Program-made: the position numbers and the translations under genes
Notes under the pieces: generated by a model
What the model was told of the DNA's origin: nothing
Databases searched by the model: none
What the model saw: the letters and a program-made list of their open reading frames with translations, nothing else
Part shown: piece by piece, positions 29,555-43,479 of the stretch
How the letters are laid out: each line of letters starts with the position of its first letter
Position numbering within the stretch: the stretch's first letter is position 1
Assembly: GCF_014218705.1 (NCBI RefSeq)
Contig: NZ_JABBJF010000003.1
Coordinates: 186,001 to 250,000, forward strand
Direction of reading: 5' to 3'
DNA length: 64,000 nt
From: Kluyvera sichuanensis
GTDB lineage: Bacteria > Pseudomonadota > Gammaproteobacteria > Enterobacterales > Enterobacteriaceae

Positions 29555-30583
29555 ATGACCTCGGACGTAAAACACGATCGCCAGCAGTTCTACCAGCATA
29601 TTTCCGGGCAAAACCTGACGCCGCTGTGGGAATCGTTGCATCACCTGGTGCCAAAAACGCCGAACGCCAACTGTGCCCCGGCCTACTGGAACTACCAGGA
29701 AATTCGCCCGCTGCTGCTGGAAAGCGGCACGCTGATTGGCGCAAAAGAGGCGGTTCGCCGCGTGCTGGTGCTGGAAAATCCGGGCCTGCGCGGTCACTCA
29801 TCGATTACCTCGTCGCTGTACGCGGGCCTGCAGCTGATCATGCCGGGTGAGGTGGCGCCAAGCCATCGCCATAACCAGTCGGCGCTGCGCTTTGTGGTAG
29901 AAGGCCACGGCGCGTTTACCGCCGTTGACGGCGAACGCACCCAGATGAGCCCCGGTGACTTTATCCTCACCCCGCAGTGGCGCTGGCACGACCACGGTAA
30001 CCCGGGCGACGAACCGGTTATCTGGCTCGACGGCCTCGACCTGCCGCTGGTGAACTACCTCGGCTGCGGCTTCGCGGAAGATTACCCGGAAGAACAGCAG
30101 CCGGTCACCCGTAAAGAGGGCGACTACCTACCGCGCTACGCCGCCAACATGCTGCCGCTGCGCCATCAGGTGGGTAACTCATCGCCGATTTTCAACTACC
30201 GCTACGACCGCAGCCGTGAAGCGCTGCATGAGCTGATGCGCATGGGCGATGCCGATGAGTGGGATGGTTACAAGATGCGCTACGTCAACCCGGTGACCGG
30301 GGGCTACCCGATGCCGTCGATGGGCGCCTTCCTGCAGCTGTTGCCGAAAGGCTTCCAGACGCGTCAGGCGCGCACCACCGACAGCACCATCTACCACGTG
30401 GTGGAAGGCAGCGGTGAGGTGACCATCGGCGAGCAGACCTTCAGCTTTAAAGCGAAAGATATTTTTGTCGTGCCAACCTGGCACAGCGTGTCCTTTAACA
30501 CGCCAGAAGAGACCGTGCTATTCAGTTTCTCGGATAGGCCTGTCCAGGAAGCCCTGGGACTGTTCCGCGAAGCGCGCTATTAA
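29555..30583 (+). CDS. mhbD: Gentisate 1,2-dioxygenase MhbD
   Basis: 342 residues with two cupin domains. The N-terminal cupin holds the Fe(II)-binding His pair in [16 protein letters not shown] and the later His in WRWHDHGN. The second cupin ([16 protein letters not shown]) is degenerate at the metal site, as in the family. It cleaves the ring of gentisate between the carboxyl and the adjacent hydroxyl to give maleylpyruvate. Ribosome-binding site AAGGAGAA. Confidence 0.95.
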   Translation: MTSDVKHDRQQFYQHISGQNLTPLWESLHHLVPKTPNANCAPAYWNYQEIRPLLLESGTLIGAKEAVRRVLVLENPGLRGHSSITSSLYAGLQLIMPGEVAPSHRHNQSALRFVVEGHGAFTAVDGERTQMSPGDFILTPQWRWHDHGNPGDEPVIWLDGLDLPLVNYLGCGFAEDYPEEQQPVTRKEGDYLPRYAANMLPLRHQVGNSSPIFNYRYDRSREALHELMRMGDADEWDGYKMRYVNPVTGGYPMPSMGAFLQLLPKGFQTRQARTTDSTIYHVVEGSGEVTIGEQTFSFKAKDIFVVPTWHSVSFNTPEETVLFSFSDRPVQEALGLFREARY

Positions 30584-30597
30584 TCAGGAGAAGAAAG

Positions 30598-31299
30598 ATG
30601 AGCAAATACGTATTTGAACCCCAGGCGCCGGTTGCCGTGCCGGTTGTTGGCAGCGATGAGAAATTCCCGGTGCGCCGCGTGTACTGCGTGGGCCGTAACT
30701 ATGCCGCCCACGCCCGTGAGATGGGCTTTGACCCGGATCGCGAGCCGCCATTCTTCTTCTGCAAACCGGCGGATGCCGTGGTTCCCGTTGCCGCTGGCGA
30801 AACCCTGAACCTCGCCTACCCGGCGCAGACCGACAACTATCACTATGAAATCGAGCTGGTGGTCGCCATTGGTAAAAAAGGCAGCGATATCCCGCTGGAG
30901 AAAGCTGAAGAGTATATCTGGGGTTACGCCACCGGGCTGGACATGACCCGCCGCGACCGTCAGATGGAGATGCGTCAGATGGGCCGTCCGTGGGAAATCG
31001 GCAAAGCCTTTGATCTGTCCGCACCGATTGCGCCGCTGCATAAAGTCGCCGATGCACCGTCCCTCGATAACGCGCCAATCTGGCTGCAGGTTGACGGAAA
31101 AGACCGTCAGCGCAGCGATATTCAGCACCTGATCTGGGACGTGAAAGAGACCATCAGCTACCTGTCTGGCTTCTTCGAACTGCAGCCGGGCGACCTGATC
31201 TTCACCGGCACGCCGGAAGGCGTTGGCGCGGTCGTGAAGGGCGAAACCATCACCGGTAATGTGGAAGGGTTAACGCCCATCGCGGTCAAAATTATTTGA
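30598..31299 (+). CDS. mhbH: Fumarylpyruvate hydrolase MhbH
   Basis: 233 residues of the fumarylacetoacetate hydrolase family. The metal-binding acids fall in [13 protein letters not shown] and the motif [10 protein letters not shown]; the lid region has [10 protein letters not shown]. The C-terminal [11 protein letters not shown] is diagnostic. It splits fumarylpyruvate into fumarate and pyruvate, the final pathway step. 14 bp after mhbD, 8 bp before mhbI. Confidence 0.94.
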   Translation: MSKYVFEPQAPVAVPVVGSDEKFPVRRVYCVGRNYAAHAREMGFDPDREPPFFFCKPADAVVPVAAGETLNLAYPAQTDNYHYEIELVVAIGKKGSDIPLEKAEEYIWGYATGLDMTRRDRQMEMRQMGRPWEIGKAFDLSAPIAPLHKVADAPSLDNAPIWLQVDGKDRQRSDIQHLIWDVKETISYLSGFFELQPGDLIFTGTPEGVGAVVKGETITGNVEGLTPIAVKII

Positions 31300-31307
31300 G
31301 GTGAATG

Positions 31308-31952
31308 ATGAAGCTGTACAGTTTTTTTAATAGTTCGGCCTCTTACCGCGTACGTATTGCGATGGCGCTGAAGGGCATTGACCACCAGACCGTCGGGGTC
31401 AACATCCGTATCGGCCAGCAGAATGCGCTGGAGTACCGACGCCTGAACCCGGTGGGATTAGTGCCTGCACTGGTCACCGACGAGGGTGAATCGCTGGGGC
31501 AATCGCTGGCGATTATTGACTGGCTGGACAGACATTTCCCGCAGACGCCGCTGCTTCCGGCGAACGATCCCCAGCGCATGCGCGTGCTGGAGGTGGTGTA
31601 CGCCATCTGTTGCGACATCCACCCCATCAACAACATGCGCGTATTGCGCTACCTCAGCGACGAGCTGAAGGTGAGTGAAGAAGAGAAAAAACGCTGGTAT
31701 GCACACTGGATCCAGCAGGGGCTGAGCGCGGTAGAACAACTGCTGCGCCGTGGCCAATCAGGGGCGTTTTGCTTCGGCGATACGCCGACGCTGGCCGACT
31801 GCTGCCTGGTGCCGCAGTGGGCGAATGCGGAGCGTATGGGCTGCGATTTAAGCGGTTTCCCACGCTGTAAAGCCGTGTTTGATGCGTGTACGGCGCTGCC
31901 GGCGTTTATTGCGGCGGCCCCTGAAAACCAGCAGGACAAGATCCCGGCGTAG
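31308..31952 (+). CDS. mhbI: Maleylpyruvate isomerase MhbI (zeta-class GST)
   Basis: 214 residues. ATGs at 31305 and 31308 are tandem; the second sits six bases after GAGG and is preferred. Zeta-class glutathione transferase fold; the motif SSASYRVRIAMALKG is the glutathione/active-site loop, close to the family SSCxWRVRI. Isomerises maleylpyruvate to fumarylpyruvate with glutathione. It links MhbD and MhbH chemically. Confidence 0.93.
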   Translation: MKLYSFFNSSASYRVRIAMALKGIDHQTVGVNIRIGQQNALEYRRLNPVGLVPALVTDEGESLGQSLAIIDWLDRHFPQTPLLPANDPQRMRVLEVVYAICCDIHPINNMRVLRYLSDELKVSEEEKKRWYAHWIQQGLSAVEQLLRRGQSGAFCFGDTPTLADCCLVPQWANAERMGCDLSGFPRCKAVFDACTALPAFIAAAPENQQDKIPA

Positions 31953-31971
31953 TGAGAACAGGAGAAGAATC

Positions 31972-33165
31972 ATGGCTAAAGTAACGCGTGCAATCATTGT
32001 CGGCGGCGGTATTGGTGGCGCGGCCACCGCGCTGTCGCTGGCGCGTCAGGGCATCCAGGTGATGCTGCTGGAACAGGCGCACGAAATTGGCGAGATTGGT
32101 GCCGGGATCCAGCTCGGGCCGAACGCGTTTTCCGCGCTCGACAGCCTCGGCGTGGGCGAGGTCGCCCGTCAGCGTGCGGTCTTTACCGACCACATCACCA
32201 TGATGGATGCGGTCAACGGCGAAGAGGTGATTCACATCGAAACGGGGCAAGCGTTTCGTGACCACTTCGGCGGCCCCTATGCGGTTATCCACCGCGTCGA
32301 TATTCATGCCACCGTCTGGGAAGCGGCGTTGCAGCACCCGGGCGTGAAATACCGTACCTCTACTCACGTAGTGGATATTCGCCAGACCGCCGATGATGTC
32401 ACCGTGTTTGACGACAAAGGCAACAGCTGGACGGCGGATATTCTGATTGGCTGCGACGGCGTGAAATCGGTGGTGCGCCAGAGCCTGCTCGGCGACACGC
32501 CGCGCGTGACCGGCCACGTGGTCTATCGCGCCGTAGTGGAACGCGATGATATGCCGGAAGACCTGCGCATCAATGCGCCGGTGCTGTGGGCTGGCCCGCA
32601 CTGCCACCTGGTACACTATCCGCTGCGCGGCGGTAAGCAGTACAACCTGGTGGTGACCTTCCACAGCCGCGAAACCGAGCAGTGGGGCGTACGTGATGGC
32701 AGTAAAGAAGAGGTCATGTCGTATTTTAAAGGCATTCACCCACGTCCGCGCCAGATGCTGGATAAGCCCACCTCCTGGCGTCGCTGGTCGACCGCTGACC
32801 GCGAGCCGGTAGAGAAGTGGGGCAACGACAGAATTACGCTGGTGGGCGACTCCGCTCACCCGGTCGCGCAGTATATGGCCCAGGGCGCCTGCATGGCGCT
32901 GGAAGATGCGGTGACGCTCGGTAAGGCGCTGACCCAGTGCGACGGCGATGCCGCCAGCGCGTTTGCGCTGTACGAGTCGGTGCGTATTCCGCGCACGGCG
33001 CGTATCGTCTGGTCTACCCGTGAAATGGGGCGTCTGTATCATGCGGCTGGGGTCGAGCGTCAGGTGCGTAACCTGCTGTGGAAAGGCAAAACCCAGGAAG
33101 AGTTCTATCGCGGCATCGAGTGGTTGTACGGCTGGAAAGAAGATAACTGTCTGCAACCGCGGTAA
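31972..33165 (+). CDS. mhbM: 3-hydroxybenzoate 6-monooxygenase MhbM
   Basis: 397 residues from the ATG at 31972, behind AGGAGAAG; a longer frame overlaps mhbI and is not used. FAD-dependent class A hydroxylase: Rossmann motif VGGGIGGAATALSLARQG at the N-terminus, DG motif IGCDGVKSVVR and GD motif LVGDSAHPVAQYMAQGA. It converts 3-hydroxybenzoate to gentisate with NADH and oxygen, the entry reaction of the pathway. Last gene of the operon. Confidence 0.93.
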   Translation: MAKVTRAIIVGGGIGGAATALSLARQGIQVMLLEQAHEIGEIGAGIQLGPNAFSALDSLGVGEVARQRAVFTDHITMMDAVNGEEVIHIETGQAFRDHFGGPYAVIHRVDIHATVWEAALQHPGVKYRTSTHVVDIRQTADDVTVFDDKGNSWTADILIGCDGVKSVVRQSLLGDTPRVTGHVVYRAVVERDDMPEDLRINAPVLWAGPHCHLVHYPLRGGKQYNLVVTFHSRETEQWGVRDGSKEEVMSYFKGIHPRPRQMLDKPTSWRRWSTADREPVEKWGNDRITLVGDSAHPVAQYMAQGACMALEDAVTLGKALTQCDGDAASAFALYESVRIPRTARIVWSTREMGRLYHAAGVERQVRNLLWKGKTQEEFYRGIEWLYGWKEDNCLQPR

Positions 33166-33173
33166 TCGCGGTT

Positions 33174-33247
33174 TCCCCGGGGTCGCTTGCGCTCGCCCGG
33201 GCTACATTGGAATGTGTAGCCCGGCCAAGCAAAGCGCCGCCGGGAAT
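33174..33247. repeat. Paired REP-type element
   Basis: CCCCGGGGTCGCTTGCGCTC ending GGGCTAC, then an eleven-base spacer and the inverted unit GTAGCCCGGCCAAGCAAAGC. It lies between the convergent ends of mhbM and the M24-fold gene and probably marks the end of both transcripts. Confidence 0.8.
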
Positions 33248-33256
33248 ATCACCGCA

Positions 33257-34639
33257 CTACCCCACCAGCGCCTTATCTTTGGCTAACATAAACGGCCGCA
33301 GATACCCCACGGCGTTAGATAGCGGCAACACGTCATCGCTCAACGCAATAGTCAAGGTCTCGCGAATATACGTCCGCCGTGCCTCGATGCGCGCCCACAG
33401 CGCCGGATACGCCTGCGCTATCTTCTGGCGTAACGTCGCGTCGGCCAGGGCAATGCTCTCTTCCGCGCTGGTGCCCGTATACCCTGGTACCGACGGAATA
33501 ATATCAATCTGCATCACCATGCCGCTTTTCAGCGTCTCGCTTGAGCCTGAATAGACCGGTGACGACATCCACTCTTCATCCGCGCTCAGGTGCCCTGGGT
33601 TAAGGTGCCAGCCGTACTGCGCTTTTGGCAGCACGCGCTCGACTAAATCATAAAGCTCACCGCCCGGCATCCCGACCTTAATCTTCTCAAGCCACGTCGC
33701 CACCGCGCCGAAATAGGGCTTCACCACGCGGTCCAGATAATCACGCTGGTTCTCCGGCAGCTCGTTTTCCTCAGCAATCACAAATCCGGTGCGGCTGGAG
33801 AGCCCGCCTTTAAACCCGGTGGTCATCGACAGCGGCTGGCCGCGCTCGACCTTTTTCCATGAAGGGTAGAGGTTGGCTTTCTCAAAACGTTGTCCGGCTG
33901 CGGCGATGGTGACAACAGACGGTGCCTGCCCTTCGGCGGCGAGCAGCGCGCCCAGATCCACTTCACGAACGCCCGGTTCGACGGCATCCAGCGCCGCCAG
34001 CATGCAGCGGGACGCGAGGTTGGCGCCATATTCGTAATGGGCAATTTCGTTGGCGTTATTCACCGTTCTCACCCCTTTATCACCGCGAATAAACAGATGC
34101 GCCGCGTTGACCAGATCGGCATGGGTGCTCTGTTTTATCGCCTCGACGATAAACCACGGCAGGTCGAACAGCTTTGCGTTATCGCGCCCGGCGGTGGTAA
34201 ACATCTTCCAGCCGACCAGCCCCACTTTAGACATCGCGCTCAGCCCGGTTTCGCTGAACAGCTGCGCCAGCGGCTTTTCGTTATCCATCGGCTGATTAGG
34301 CAGCGAGAACAGCGGGCAGTGTTTTAACGTCACCGGAATGCGCGAATGCGCTGCCATCTTCAGGTTTTCATTGCCGAGAATGGCGGTGGCGTGCCCGGAT
34401 TTATGCAGCACCAGCAGGCCCTCTTCAAAGCGCGGGATAAAGCCGGTCAGGTACTCAAAATTACCGCCGTGTTCTTTATCGGCGTAAATTACCAGCGCAT
34501 CAAAGCGTTCTTCCTGCATCCGTTCGAGCAGTTTATTTTTACGCTCGAGCAGGGTGGCATCGGTCAGCGTGACCGGCGGTACGTCGCTGAATCCGTGCGG
34601 CGGCTGGATGGCTTTAAGCGTAATATCCCTTGAATTCAT
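33257..34639 (-). CDS. M24-fold (creatinase/prolidase-like) protein with altered metal site
   Basis: 460 residues. Tandem ATGs at 34642 and 34639; the second has the better distance from AGGAGGTGA. The N-terminal creatinase-type domain (KNKLLERMQEERFDALVIYA, YLTGFIPRFEEG) is followed by a pita-bread domain. The usual metal-binding pair DxG...D is replaced by TTGFKGGLSSRTG, i.e. Thr and Ser. The catalytic His (NPGHLSADEEW) and a late Glu (TSAEESIALAD) remain. Creatinase also lacks metal, so this may be a metal-free hydrolase acting on a small C-N compound rather than a peptidase. Adjacent to the gentisate operon, but convergent with it. Substrate unknown. Confidence 0.75.
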   Translation of the reverse strand: MNSRDITLKAIQPPHGFSDVPPVTLTDATLLERKNKLLERMQEERFDALVIYADKEHGGNFEYLTGFIPRFEEGLLVLHKSGHATAILGNENLKMAAHSRIPVTLKHCPLFSLPNQPMDNEKPLAQLFSETGLSAMSKVGLVGWKMFTTAGRDNAKLFDLPWFIVEAIKQSTHADLVNAAHLFIRGDKGVRTVNNANEIAHYEYGANLASRCMLAALDAVEPGVREVDLGALLAAEGQAPSVVTIAAAGQRFEKANLYPSWKKVERGQPLSMTTGFKGGLSSRTGFVIAEENELPENQRDYLDRVVKPYFGAVATWLEKIKVGMPGGELYDLVERVLPKAQYGWHLNPGHLSADEEWMSSPVYSGSSETLKSGMVMQIDIIPSVPGYTGTSAEESIALADATLRQKIAQAYPALWARIEARRTYIRETLTIALSDDVLPLSNAVGYLRPFMLAKDKALVG

Positions 34640-34725
34640 CATTCACCTCCTGGTGTGTTGACTGGCAGTGGAAAGCGGCATACTAAGACGTTACCATAGC
34701 GCCTCTTTTTTTTCCGGATAACGAT

Positions 34726-35664
34726 ATGCGTGTTTTACTGGCACCGATGGAAGGCGTGCTCGACTCGCTCGTGCGCGAGCTGCTGACCGAAGTGAATGAT
34801 TACGATCTGTGCATCACCGAATTTCTGCGCGTGGTGGACCAGCTATTGCCGGAAAAATCGTTCTACAAGCTATGTCCCGAACTGCATAACCAAAGCCGCA
34901 CACCTTCCGGGACCCGCGTGCGAATCCAGCTATTGGGGCAATACCCCGAGTGGCTGGCGGAGAACGCCGCCCGCGCGGTGGCGCTAGGCTCCTGGGGCGT
35001 AGACCTCAACTGCGGCTGCCCGTCGAAAACGGTAAACGGCAGCGGCGGTGGGGCGACGTTGCTAAAAGATCCGGAGCTTATCTACCAGGGTGCGAAAGCG
35101 ATGCGTGAAGCGGTGCCAGCGCATCTGCCGGTGACGGTAAAAGTGCGTCTGGGCTGGGACAGCGGCGCGCGACAGTTTGAAATTGCCGATGCGGTGCAGC
35201 AGGCGGGCGCTACCGAACTCGCCGTCCACGGGCGCACCAAAGAGGATGGCTACAAGGCCGAGCGCATCAACTGGCAGGCGATCGCCGAGATTCGCCAGCG
35301 GCTCACCATCCCGGTTATCGCCAACGGTGAAATCTGGGACTACGACAGCGCGCAGGCGTGTATGGCCGTCACCGGCTGCGATGCGGTGATGATTGGCCGC
35401 GGCGCACTGAACGTGCCGAACCTCAGCCGGGTTATCAAATACAACGAGCCGCGCCTGCCGTGGCCGCAGGTGGTGGATTTACTGAAAAAATATGTTCTCC
35501 TGGAAAAACAGGGGGATACCGGGCTGTATCATGTGGCGCGTATTAAGCAGTGGCTTGGCTACCTGCGTAAAGAGTATGACGAGGCTAGTGAACTGTTTAG
35601 CGCCGTGCGCGCACTGCAGGAGTCGAAGCTGATTGCGCGGGCGATTACCGACTGGCGCGAATAA
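34726..35664 (+). CDS. dusC: tRNA-dihydrouridine(16) synthase DusC
   Basis: 312 residues (E. coli 315). FMN-dependent barrel; the catalytic Cys is in [18 protein letters not shown]. It reduces U16 of tRNA. The opening [19 protein letters not shown] is characteristic of DusC as opposed to DusA and DusB. Backbone gene that separates the mhb and beta-glucoside clusters. Confidence 0.96.
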   Translation: MRVLLAPMEGVLDSLVRELLTEVNDYDLCITEFLRVVDQLLPEKSFYKLCPELHNQSRTPSGTRVRIQLLGQYPEWLAENAARAVALGSWGVDLNCGCPSKTVNGSGGGATLLKDPELIYQGAKAMREAVPAHLPVTVKVRLGWDSGARQFEIADAVQQAGATELAVHGRTKEDGYKAERINWQAIAEIRQRLTIPVIANGEIWDYDSAQACMAVTGCDAVMIGRGALNVPNLSRVIKYNEPRLPWPQVVDLLKKYVLLEKQGDTGLYHVARIKQWLGYLRKEYDEASELFSAVRALQESKLIARAITDWRE

Positions 35665-35737
35665 AGTATCAGATCTCCATCACAATTTTCTCTTTGCTTC
35701 ATTGAGCTTCACTACGTGAAAGTGAAATACTCCTGAA

Positions 35738-35803
35738 CGATTGTTACTGCTTCGGCAGGCAAAACCTGATTATCTGGCTCCTGTCAGAAGTCAGGTTTTT
35801 TTG
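35738..35803 (+). promoter_or_regulatory. RAT/terminator antitermination switch 1 (before bglG-type gene)
   Basis: ATTGTTACTGC and GGCAGGCAAAACC (about 35739-35767) form the ribonucleic antiterminator bound by BglG/LicT proteins. It overlaps the start of a terminator: AAACCTGA (35762-35769) with TCAGGTTT (35791-35798), then a T-run. When sugar is present the antiterminator dimer stabilises RAT and stops the terminator forming. Confidence 0.92.
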
Positions 35804-35819
35804 TTTCTGGGGTTCATAA

Positions 35820-40029
<4,210 letters not shown>

Positions 40030-40035
40030 GCATCG

Positions 40036-40075
40036 GTGAGTGCCGGATAAAGCGTAGCCGCCATCCGGCACTCAC
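40036..40075. terminator. REP-type palindrome acting as shared transcript end
   Basis: GTGAGTGCCGGAT (40036-40048) and ATCCGGCACTCAC (40063-40075) form a perfect 13 bp stem. It fills the gap between the convergent GH1 and methyltransferase genes. It has the GCCGGAT core of classical REP units rather than the GTAGCCCGG type common elsewhere in the window. Confidence 0.8.
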
Positions 40076-40080
40076 CCAAC

Positions 40081-40815
40081 TCACACCGGCTTACGCGCGC
40101 GCAGAATAAAAATCATCGGCCGTTCTTTCTCTTCATCCAGCGCCGGGTTGGCGGCAATCTGTTCTGCGGTTGGTCCCCATTCGTTGAGGCATTCAATCAC
40201 AAAACCGGCGGCGACCAGCGCGTTGATCCAACTGCCAAGCGTCCGGTGTTGTTTCTTCACGCCGTCGGCAAACCAATTGCTGATGCGCTCGCCTTCCTGC
40301 TGATAATGGCTGACCGGCCAGCTTTTCTGTCCCTGTGCATCTTCCTGCCAGCCCTGCTTGAGCGGGGCGGTATAGATAGGATGCTCGGCGGAAAACAGCA
40401 GCGTGCCGCCCGGCGTCAAAGCCTGATAAACGCAGGCGAGTAGCGGGGCGATATCGGGCAAATAGTGCAGCGCCAGCGAGCTGTAAACCACGTCGCAGCT
40501 ATTGGCGGCAAGCGCGAGGGTTTGTAAATCTTCGCAGCGGTATTCAATCCCCGCGTCGTGGGTCATCTCTCGCGCCCGTTCCAGCATGAGGCTGGAGAGA
40601 TCCAGCCCGGTCACCTTAGCGGCGCCCTGGTCGCGCGCCCAGCGGCAAAACCAGCCGTAGCCACAGCCAAGATCCACCACCCGCTGACCGGCCAGCGCGG
40701 GCATCATGTGCACAATAGTGGCCCATTCCGGCGCACCGTCGAGCCCTCTAACCGAACGATCAAGCGTGGCGTACCCGGCGAAGAAATCAGGGTTGTCATA
40801 AATATTCTGACTCAT
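40081..40815 (-). CDS. Class I SAM-dependent methyltransferase
   Basis: 244 residues from the ATG at 40815 behind GGAGTAGAA; an upstream ATG at 40839 adds eight residues. SAM-binding motif I VVDLGCGYGWFCRWA at about 46-60 and GLDLSSLMLERAR following; motif VVYSSLALHYLP. Small-molecule methyltransferase type; the substrate is unknown. It is not clearly related to the sugar operon it faces. Confidence 0.85.
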   Translation of the reverse strand: MSQNIYDNPDFFAGYATLDRSVRGLDGAPEWATIVHMMPALAGQRVVDLGCGYGWFCRWARDQGAAKVTGLDLSSLMLERAREMTHDAGIEYRCEDLQTLALAANSCDVVYSSLALHYLPDIAPLLACVYQALTPGGTLLFSAEHPIYTAPLKQGWQEDAQGQKSWPVSHYQQEGERISNWFADGVKKQHRTLGSWINALVAAGFVIECLNEWGPTAEQIAANPALDEEKERPMIFILRARKPV

Positions 40816-40948
40816 TTCTACTCCATGAAATTTAATCATTTTTGACTGTCACTAAGTATGTCAAATTATGTTCCCACACGCTTTACTAAAAGGATTGGCT
40901 GCATTTAAATTAATATAAACCTCCTTCTTTTGTAACCTGACCTCTCAA

Positions 40949-42391
40949 ATGAACTTAACTCTGAAAAAAAGCGTGCTGACTGGTTTACCCCTGCTCATCG
41001 CGCTGGCTGGCTGTGCACCTTCGCATGATATTGGTAGTCCTGTTAAACAGCAGGTTCCGGCCTCGAACGTTTCAACGGAACTCCCTGCGGCGTTGCAAAA
41101 CGGTTGGCCGCAGAGTAACTGGTGGCAGGGCTATCACGATGCACAGCTGAACAGCCTAATTACCCGCGCGCTGGCGAATGCGCCGGATATGCAGATTGCC
41201 GATCAGCGCATCAAACTGGCCGAAGCGCAGGCGCGGATGTCGAAGTCGTCGCTAGGCCCGGAAGTGGATTTCGGCGGGAATCTTGAACGCCAGAAAATGT
41301 CCGCAGAAGGCCTGATGGGGCCGTTTGCCACCGACGCTGACGGCAATACCGGCCCGTGGTACACCAACGGTACGTTCGGCCTGACCGCCGGATGGGATCT
41401 TGACCTGTGGGGTAAAAACCGCGCGCAGGTGAAGGCGCGTATCGGTGAAGTGAAGGCACAGGTTGCCGAGCGGGCGCAAACCCAGGAACTGCTCTCCAGC
41501 AGCGTGGCGCGTTTGTACTGGCAGTGGCAAACCGAAGCCGCGATTCGCGACGTGTTAGAGCAGGTGAAAAGCGAACAAAATAATATCGTGACCGTGGATA
41601 CCGAGCTGTACCAGCACGGGCTGACCAACTCCGCCGAAGGGGCTGAGAACGATATTAACGTCAGCAAAACCGACCAGCAGTTGACCGACGTGGCTGGCAA
41701 TATGAAAGAGATTGAGGCGCGGCTGATGGCGCTGACCAACAGCCAGAGCCAGTCGCTGAATCTGCGTAAGGTCGACCTGCCAGCGGTTGCCAGCAAAATG
41801 CCGGCTCGCTTAGGCTACGACCTGCTGGCGCGCCGTCCGGATATGCAGGAAGCGCACTGGTATATCGAAGCGTCGCTGAGTGAGATCGACGCGGCGAAAG
41901 CGGCGTTCTACCCGGACATCAACCTGATGGCCTTCCTGCAACAGGATGCCCTGCACTTAAGCGATCTGTTCCGTAGCTCGGCCAACCAGATGGGCGTGAC
42001 CGCCGGGCTGACGCTACCTATCTTCGATAGCGGCCGTCTGAACGCTAACCTTGATATCGCTAATGCGCAGAGCAATCTCTCCATCGCTAAATATAATAAA
42101 GCGGTGGTGGATGCGGTAAATCAGGTGGCGAAAACTGCCAGCCAGGTTGAAACGCTGATGGAGAAAAACCAGCAGCAACAGCAGGTTGAAAAAGACGCAC
42201 AGCGTGTGGTGACGTTGGCGCAGGCGCGGATGAACGCCGGGATTATTCCGGGTTCTAAAGTTAGCCTTGCGAAATTGCCCGCTCTGCAGGAGCGTGTCAA
42301 CGCGTTACGCCTGCACGGCCAGTGGATCGATGCCAGCATCCAGCTGACCTCGGCGCTGGGCGGTGGCTACCACATCAGCGAAGAAAAATAA
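40949..42391 (+). CDS. mdtQ: Outer membrane factor lipoprotein MdtQ
   Basis: 480 residues, intact; in E. coli K-12 this locus is interrupted. Lipoprotein signal with Cys22 in LIALAGC. TolC/NodT-type outer membrane channel: two repeats, with WWQGYHDAQLNSLITRAL and GYDLLARRPDMQEAHW typical. Partner pump genes are not adjacent. Likely an exit duct for an efflux system elsewhere. Confidence 0.9.
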   Translation: MNLTLKKSVLTGLPLLIALAGCAPSHDIGSPVKQQVPASNVSTELPAALQNGWPQSNWWQGYHDAQLNSLITRALANAPDMQIADQRIKLAEAQARMSKSSLGPEVDFGGNLERQKMSAEGLMGPFATDADGNTGPWYTNGTFGLTAGWDLDLWGKNRAQVKARIGEVKAQVAERAQTQELLSSSVARLYWQWQTEAAIRDVLEQVKSEQNNIVTVDTELYQHGLTNSAEGAENDINVSKTDQQLTDVAGNMKEIEARLMALTNSQSQSLNLRKVDLPAVASKMPARLGYDLLARRPDMQEAHWYIEASLSEIDAAKAAFYPDINLMAFLQQDALHLSDLFRSSANQMGVTAGLTLPIFDSGRLNANLDIANAQSNLSIAKYNKAVVDAVNQVAKTASQVETLMEKNQQQQQVEKDAQRVVTLAQARMNAGIIPGSKVSLAKLPALQERVNALRLHGQWIDASIQLTSALGGGYHISEEK

Positions 42392-42730
42392 CCAACCTCG
42401 TGTTACTTCCCCCCCTGTATTATTCATGCAGGGGGAAAGTGGAAAATAAATACTTAGATTAAATAATATCACTAGCTAATATATACCCTCGGTATTTGAT
42501 TTTTAATTTTATTAAAAATCACCATCAATATTGCATTAAAATATGTTTGTGATCACGTATTTTGATTTAATTTAATGACACTTCATTTGCTCGCCACTAG
42601 TATCGCCCTCCGAAGAAAGAATATTCTTTATTGATAATAAATACCCTATACCTTTTTATATTCATATTTTAAATATTAAAGCCAGTTCCTCACCGCTTTG
42701 GAGTTAACGATAACAACAGAGGACGATTGC
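42392..42730. other. AT-rich gap between mdtQ and the porin gene
   Basis: 339 bp, much richer in A+T than the surroundings. A hairpin with arms CCCCCTG (42411-42417) and CAGGGGG (42429-42435) follows mdtQ without a T-run. Further on, GTGATCAC (42550-42557) is a palindrome resembling half of a CRP site. No reading frame of note. It probably contains the porin promoter and long leader. Confidence 0.5.
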
Positions 42731-43411
42731 GTGAAAAAATTAATAACTTTTGGGATGCTGGCCTTCGCCAGTGCATCAGCACAGGCGGTCACTATCGACC
42801 TGCGCCATGAGTATACCGACGACAGTCAGGCGCAGAAGGACAGGGTGCTGATATCACACCGCTTTGCTAACGGCTTTGGCTTCTCGGTGGAGGCAAAAAG
42901 CAAATCGGGCGGTGAACATTCGCGGAAAGCGTTTAATGACGTCGTTGATAATGGTAGCGAATATGTGGTGAGCTATCAGTTTAACGCGACGCCGGAAATA
43001 ACGATTCAACCCGGCCTGGCATTAGAGACCTCTTCGTCTAAGTCAATTTATAAACCGTATATTCGTGGGCAGTATAATTTCAGTAATGGTATTTATCTGG
43101 CAGCGCGATATCGCTACGAATATGTGCGAGATACTTCTGAAGATAAAGACGATGAACATATTAACCGCGGTGACGTATGGCTGGGTTATAAAACCGGCGC
43201 GTGGGCATTCGAAGGCAACTACCTTTATAAAAAGAGCGAAGATTTTAATCGCTATGACAACGGTAAAGATGATTACGAGCTGAACTTTAAAACGGCCTAC
43301 AGTATTGATAAAAACTGGAAGCCGTATGTGGAAATCGGCAACGTCTCCGTGCGTAATACCACCGACGAGCGTCAGACGCGTTATCGTGTGGGCGTACAGT
43401 ATTCGTTTTAA
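42731..43411 (+). CDS. KdgM-family oligogalacturonate-type porin
   Basis: 226 residues from a GTG at 42731 that follows GAGGA by seven bases; it gives a 19-residue signal peptide (VKKLITF...ASAQA). A reading from 42698 adds a polar leader that would spoil the signal. Mature protein opens VTIDLRHEYTDDSQAQKDR, typical of KdgM; a 12-strand barrel with a C-terminal Phe. KdgM porins pass anionic pectin fragments across the outer membrane. May serve the GH28/GPH genes 8 kb downstream; inferred. Confidence 0.87.
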   Translation: MKKLITFGMLAFASASAQAVTIDLRHEYTDDSQAQKDRVLISHRFANGFGFSVEAKSKSGGEHSRKAFNDVVDNGSEYVVSYQFNATPEITIQPGLALETSSSKSIYKPYIRGQYNFSNGIYLAARYRYEYVRDTSEDKDDEHINRGDVWLGYKTGAWAFEGNYLYKKSEDFNRYDNGKDDYELNFKTAYSIDKNWKPYVEIGNVSVRNTTDERQTRYRVGVQYSF

Positions 43412-43427
43412 GTCCTGAGCGATTCCC

Positions 43428-43479
43428 GGCGTCGCGTTGCTCGGCCGGGCTACCCTAAACCCGGCCTATGCCGGGTTTA
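43428..43479. terminator. REP fragment and bidirectional terminator
   Basis: CCCGGCGTCGCGTTGCTCGG ends in GGGCTAC, followed by the perfect stem TAAACCCGGC (43456-43465) / GCCGGGTTTA (43470-43479), loop CTAT. It separates the convergent porin and yohD genes and overlaps the last codons of yohD. Confidence 0.8.

Noticed and set aside
31906-33156. 416-codon open frame antisense to mhbM
   Set aside because: Antisense to a clear FAD monooxygenase in a tight operon; His/Arg/Ala-rich translation typical of a shadow frame.
42550-42557. CRP site before the porin gene
   Set aside because: Only a GTGATCAC palindrome; the second half-site at the proper spacing is missing.
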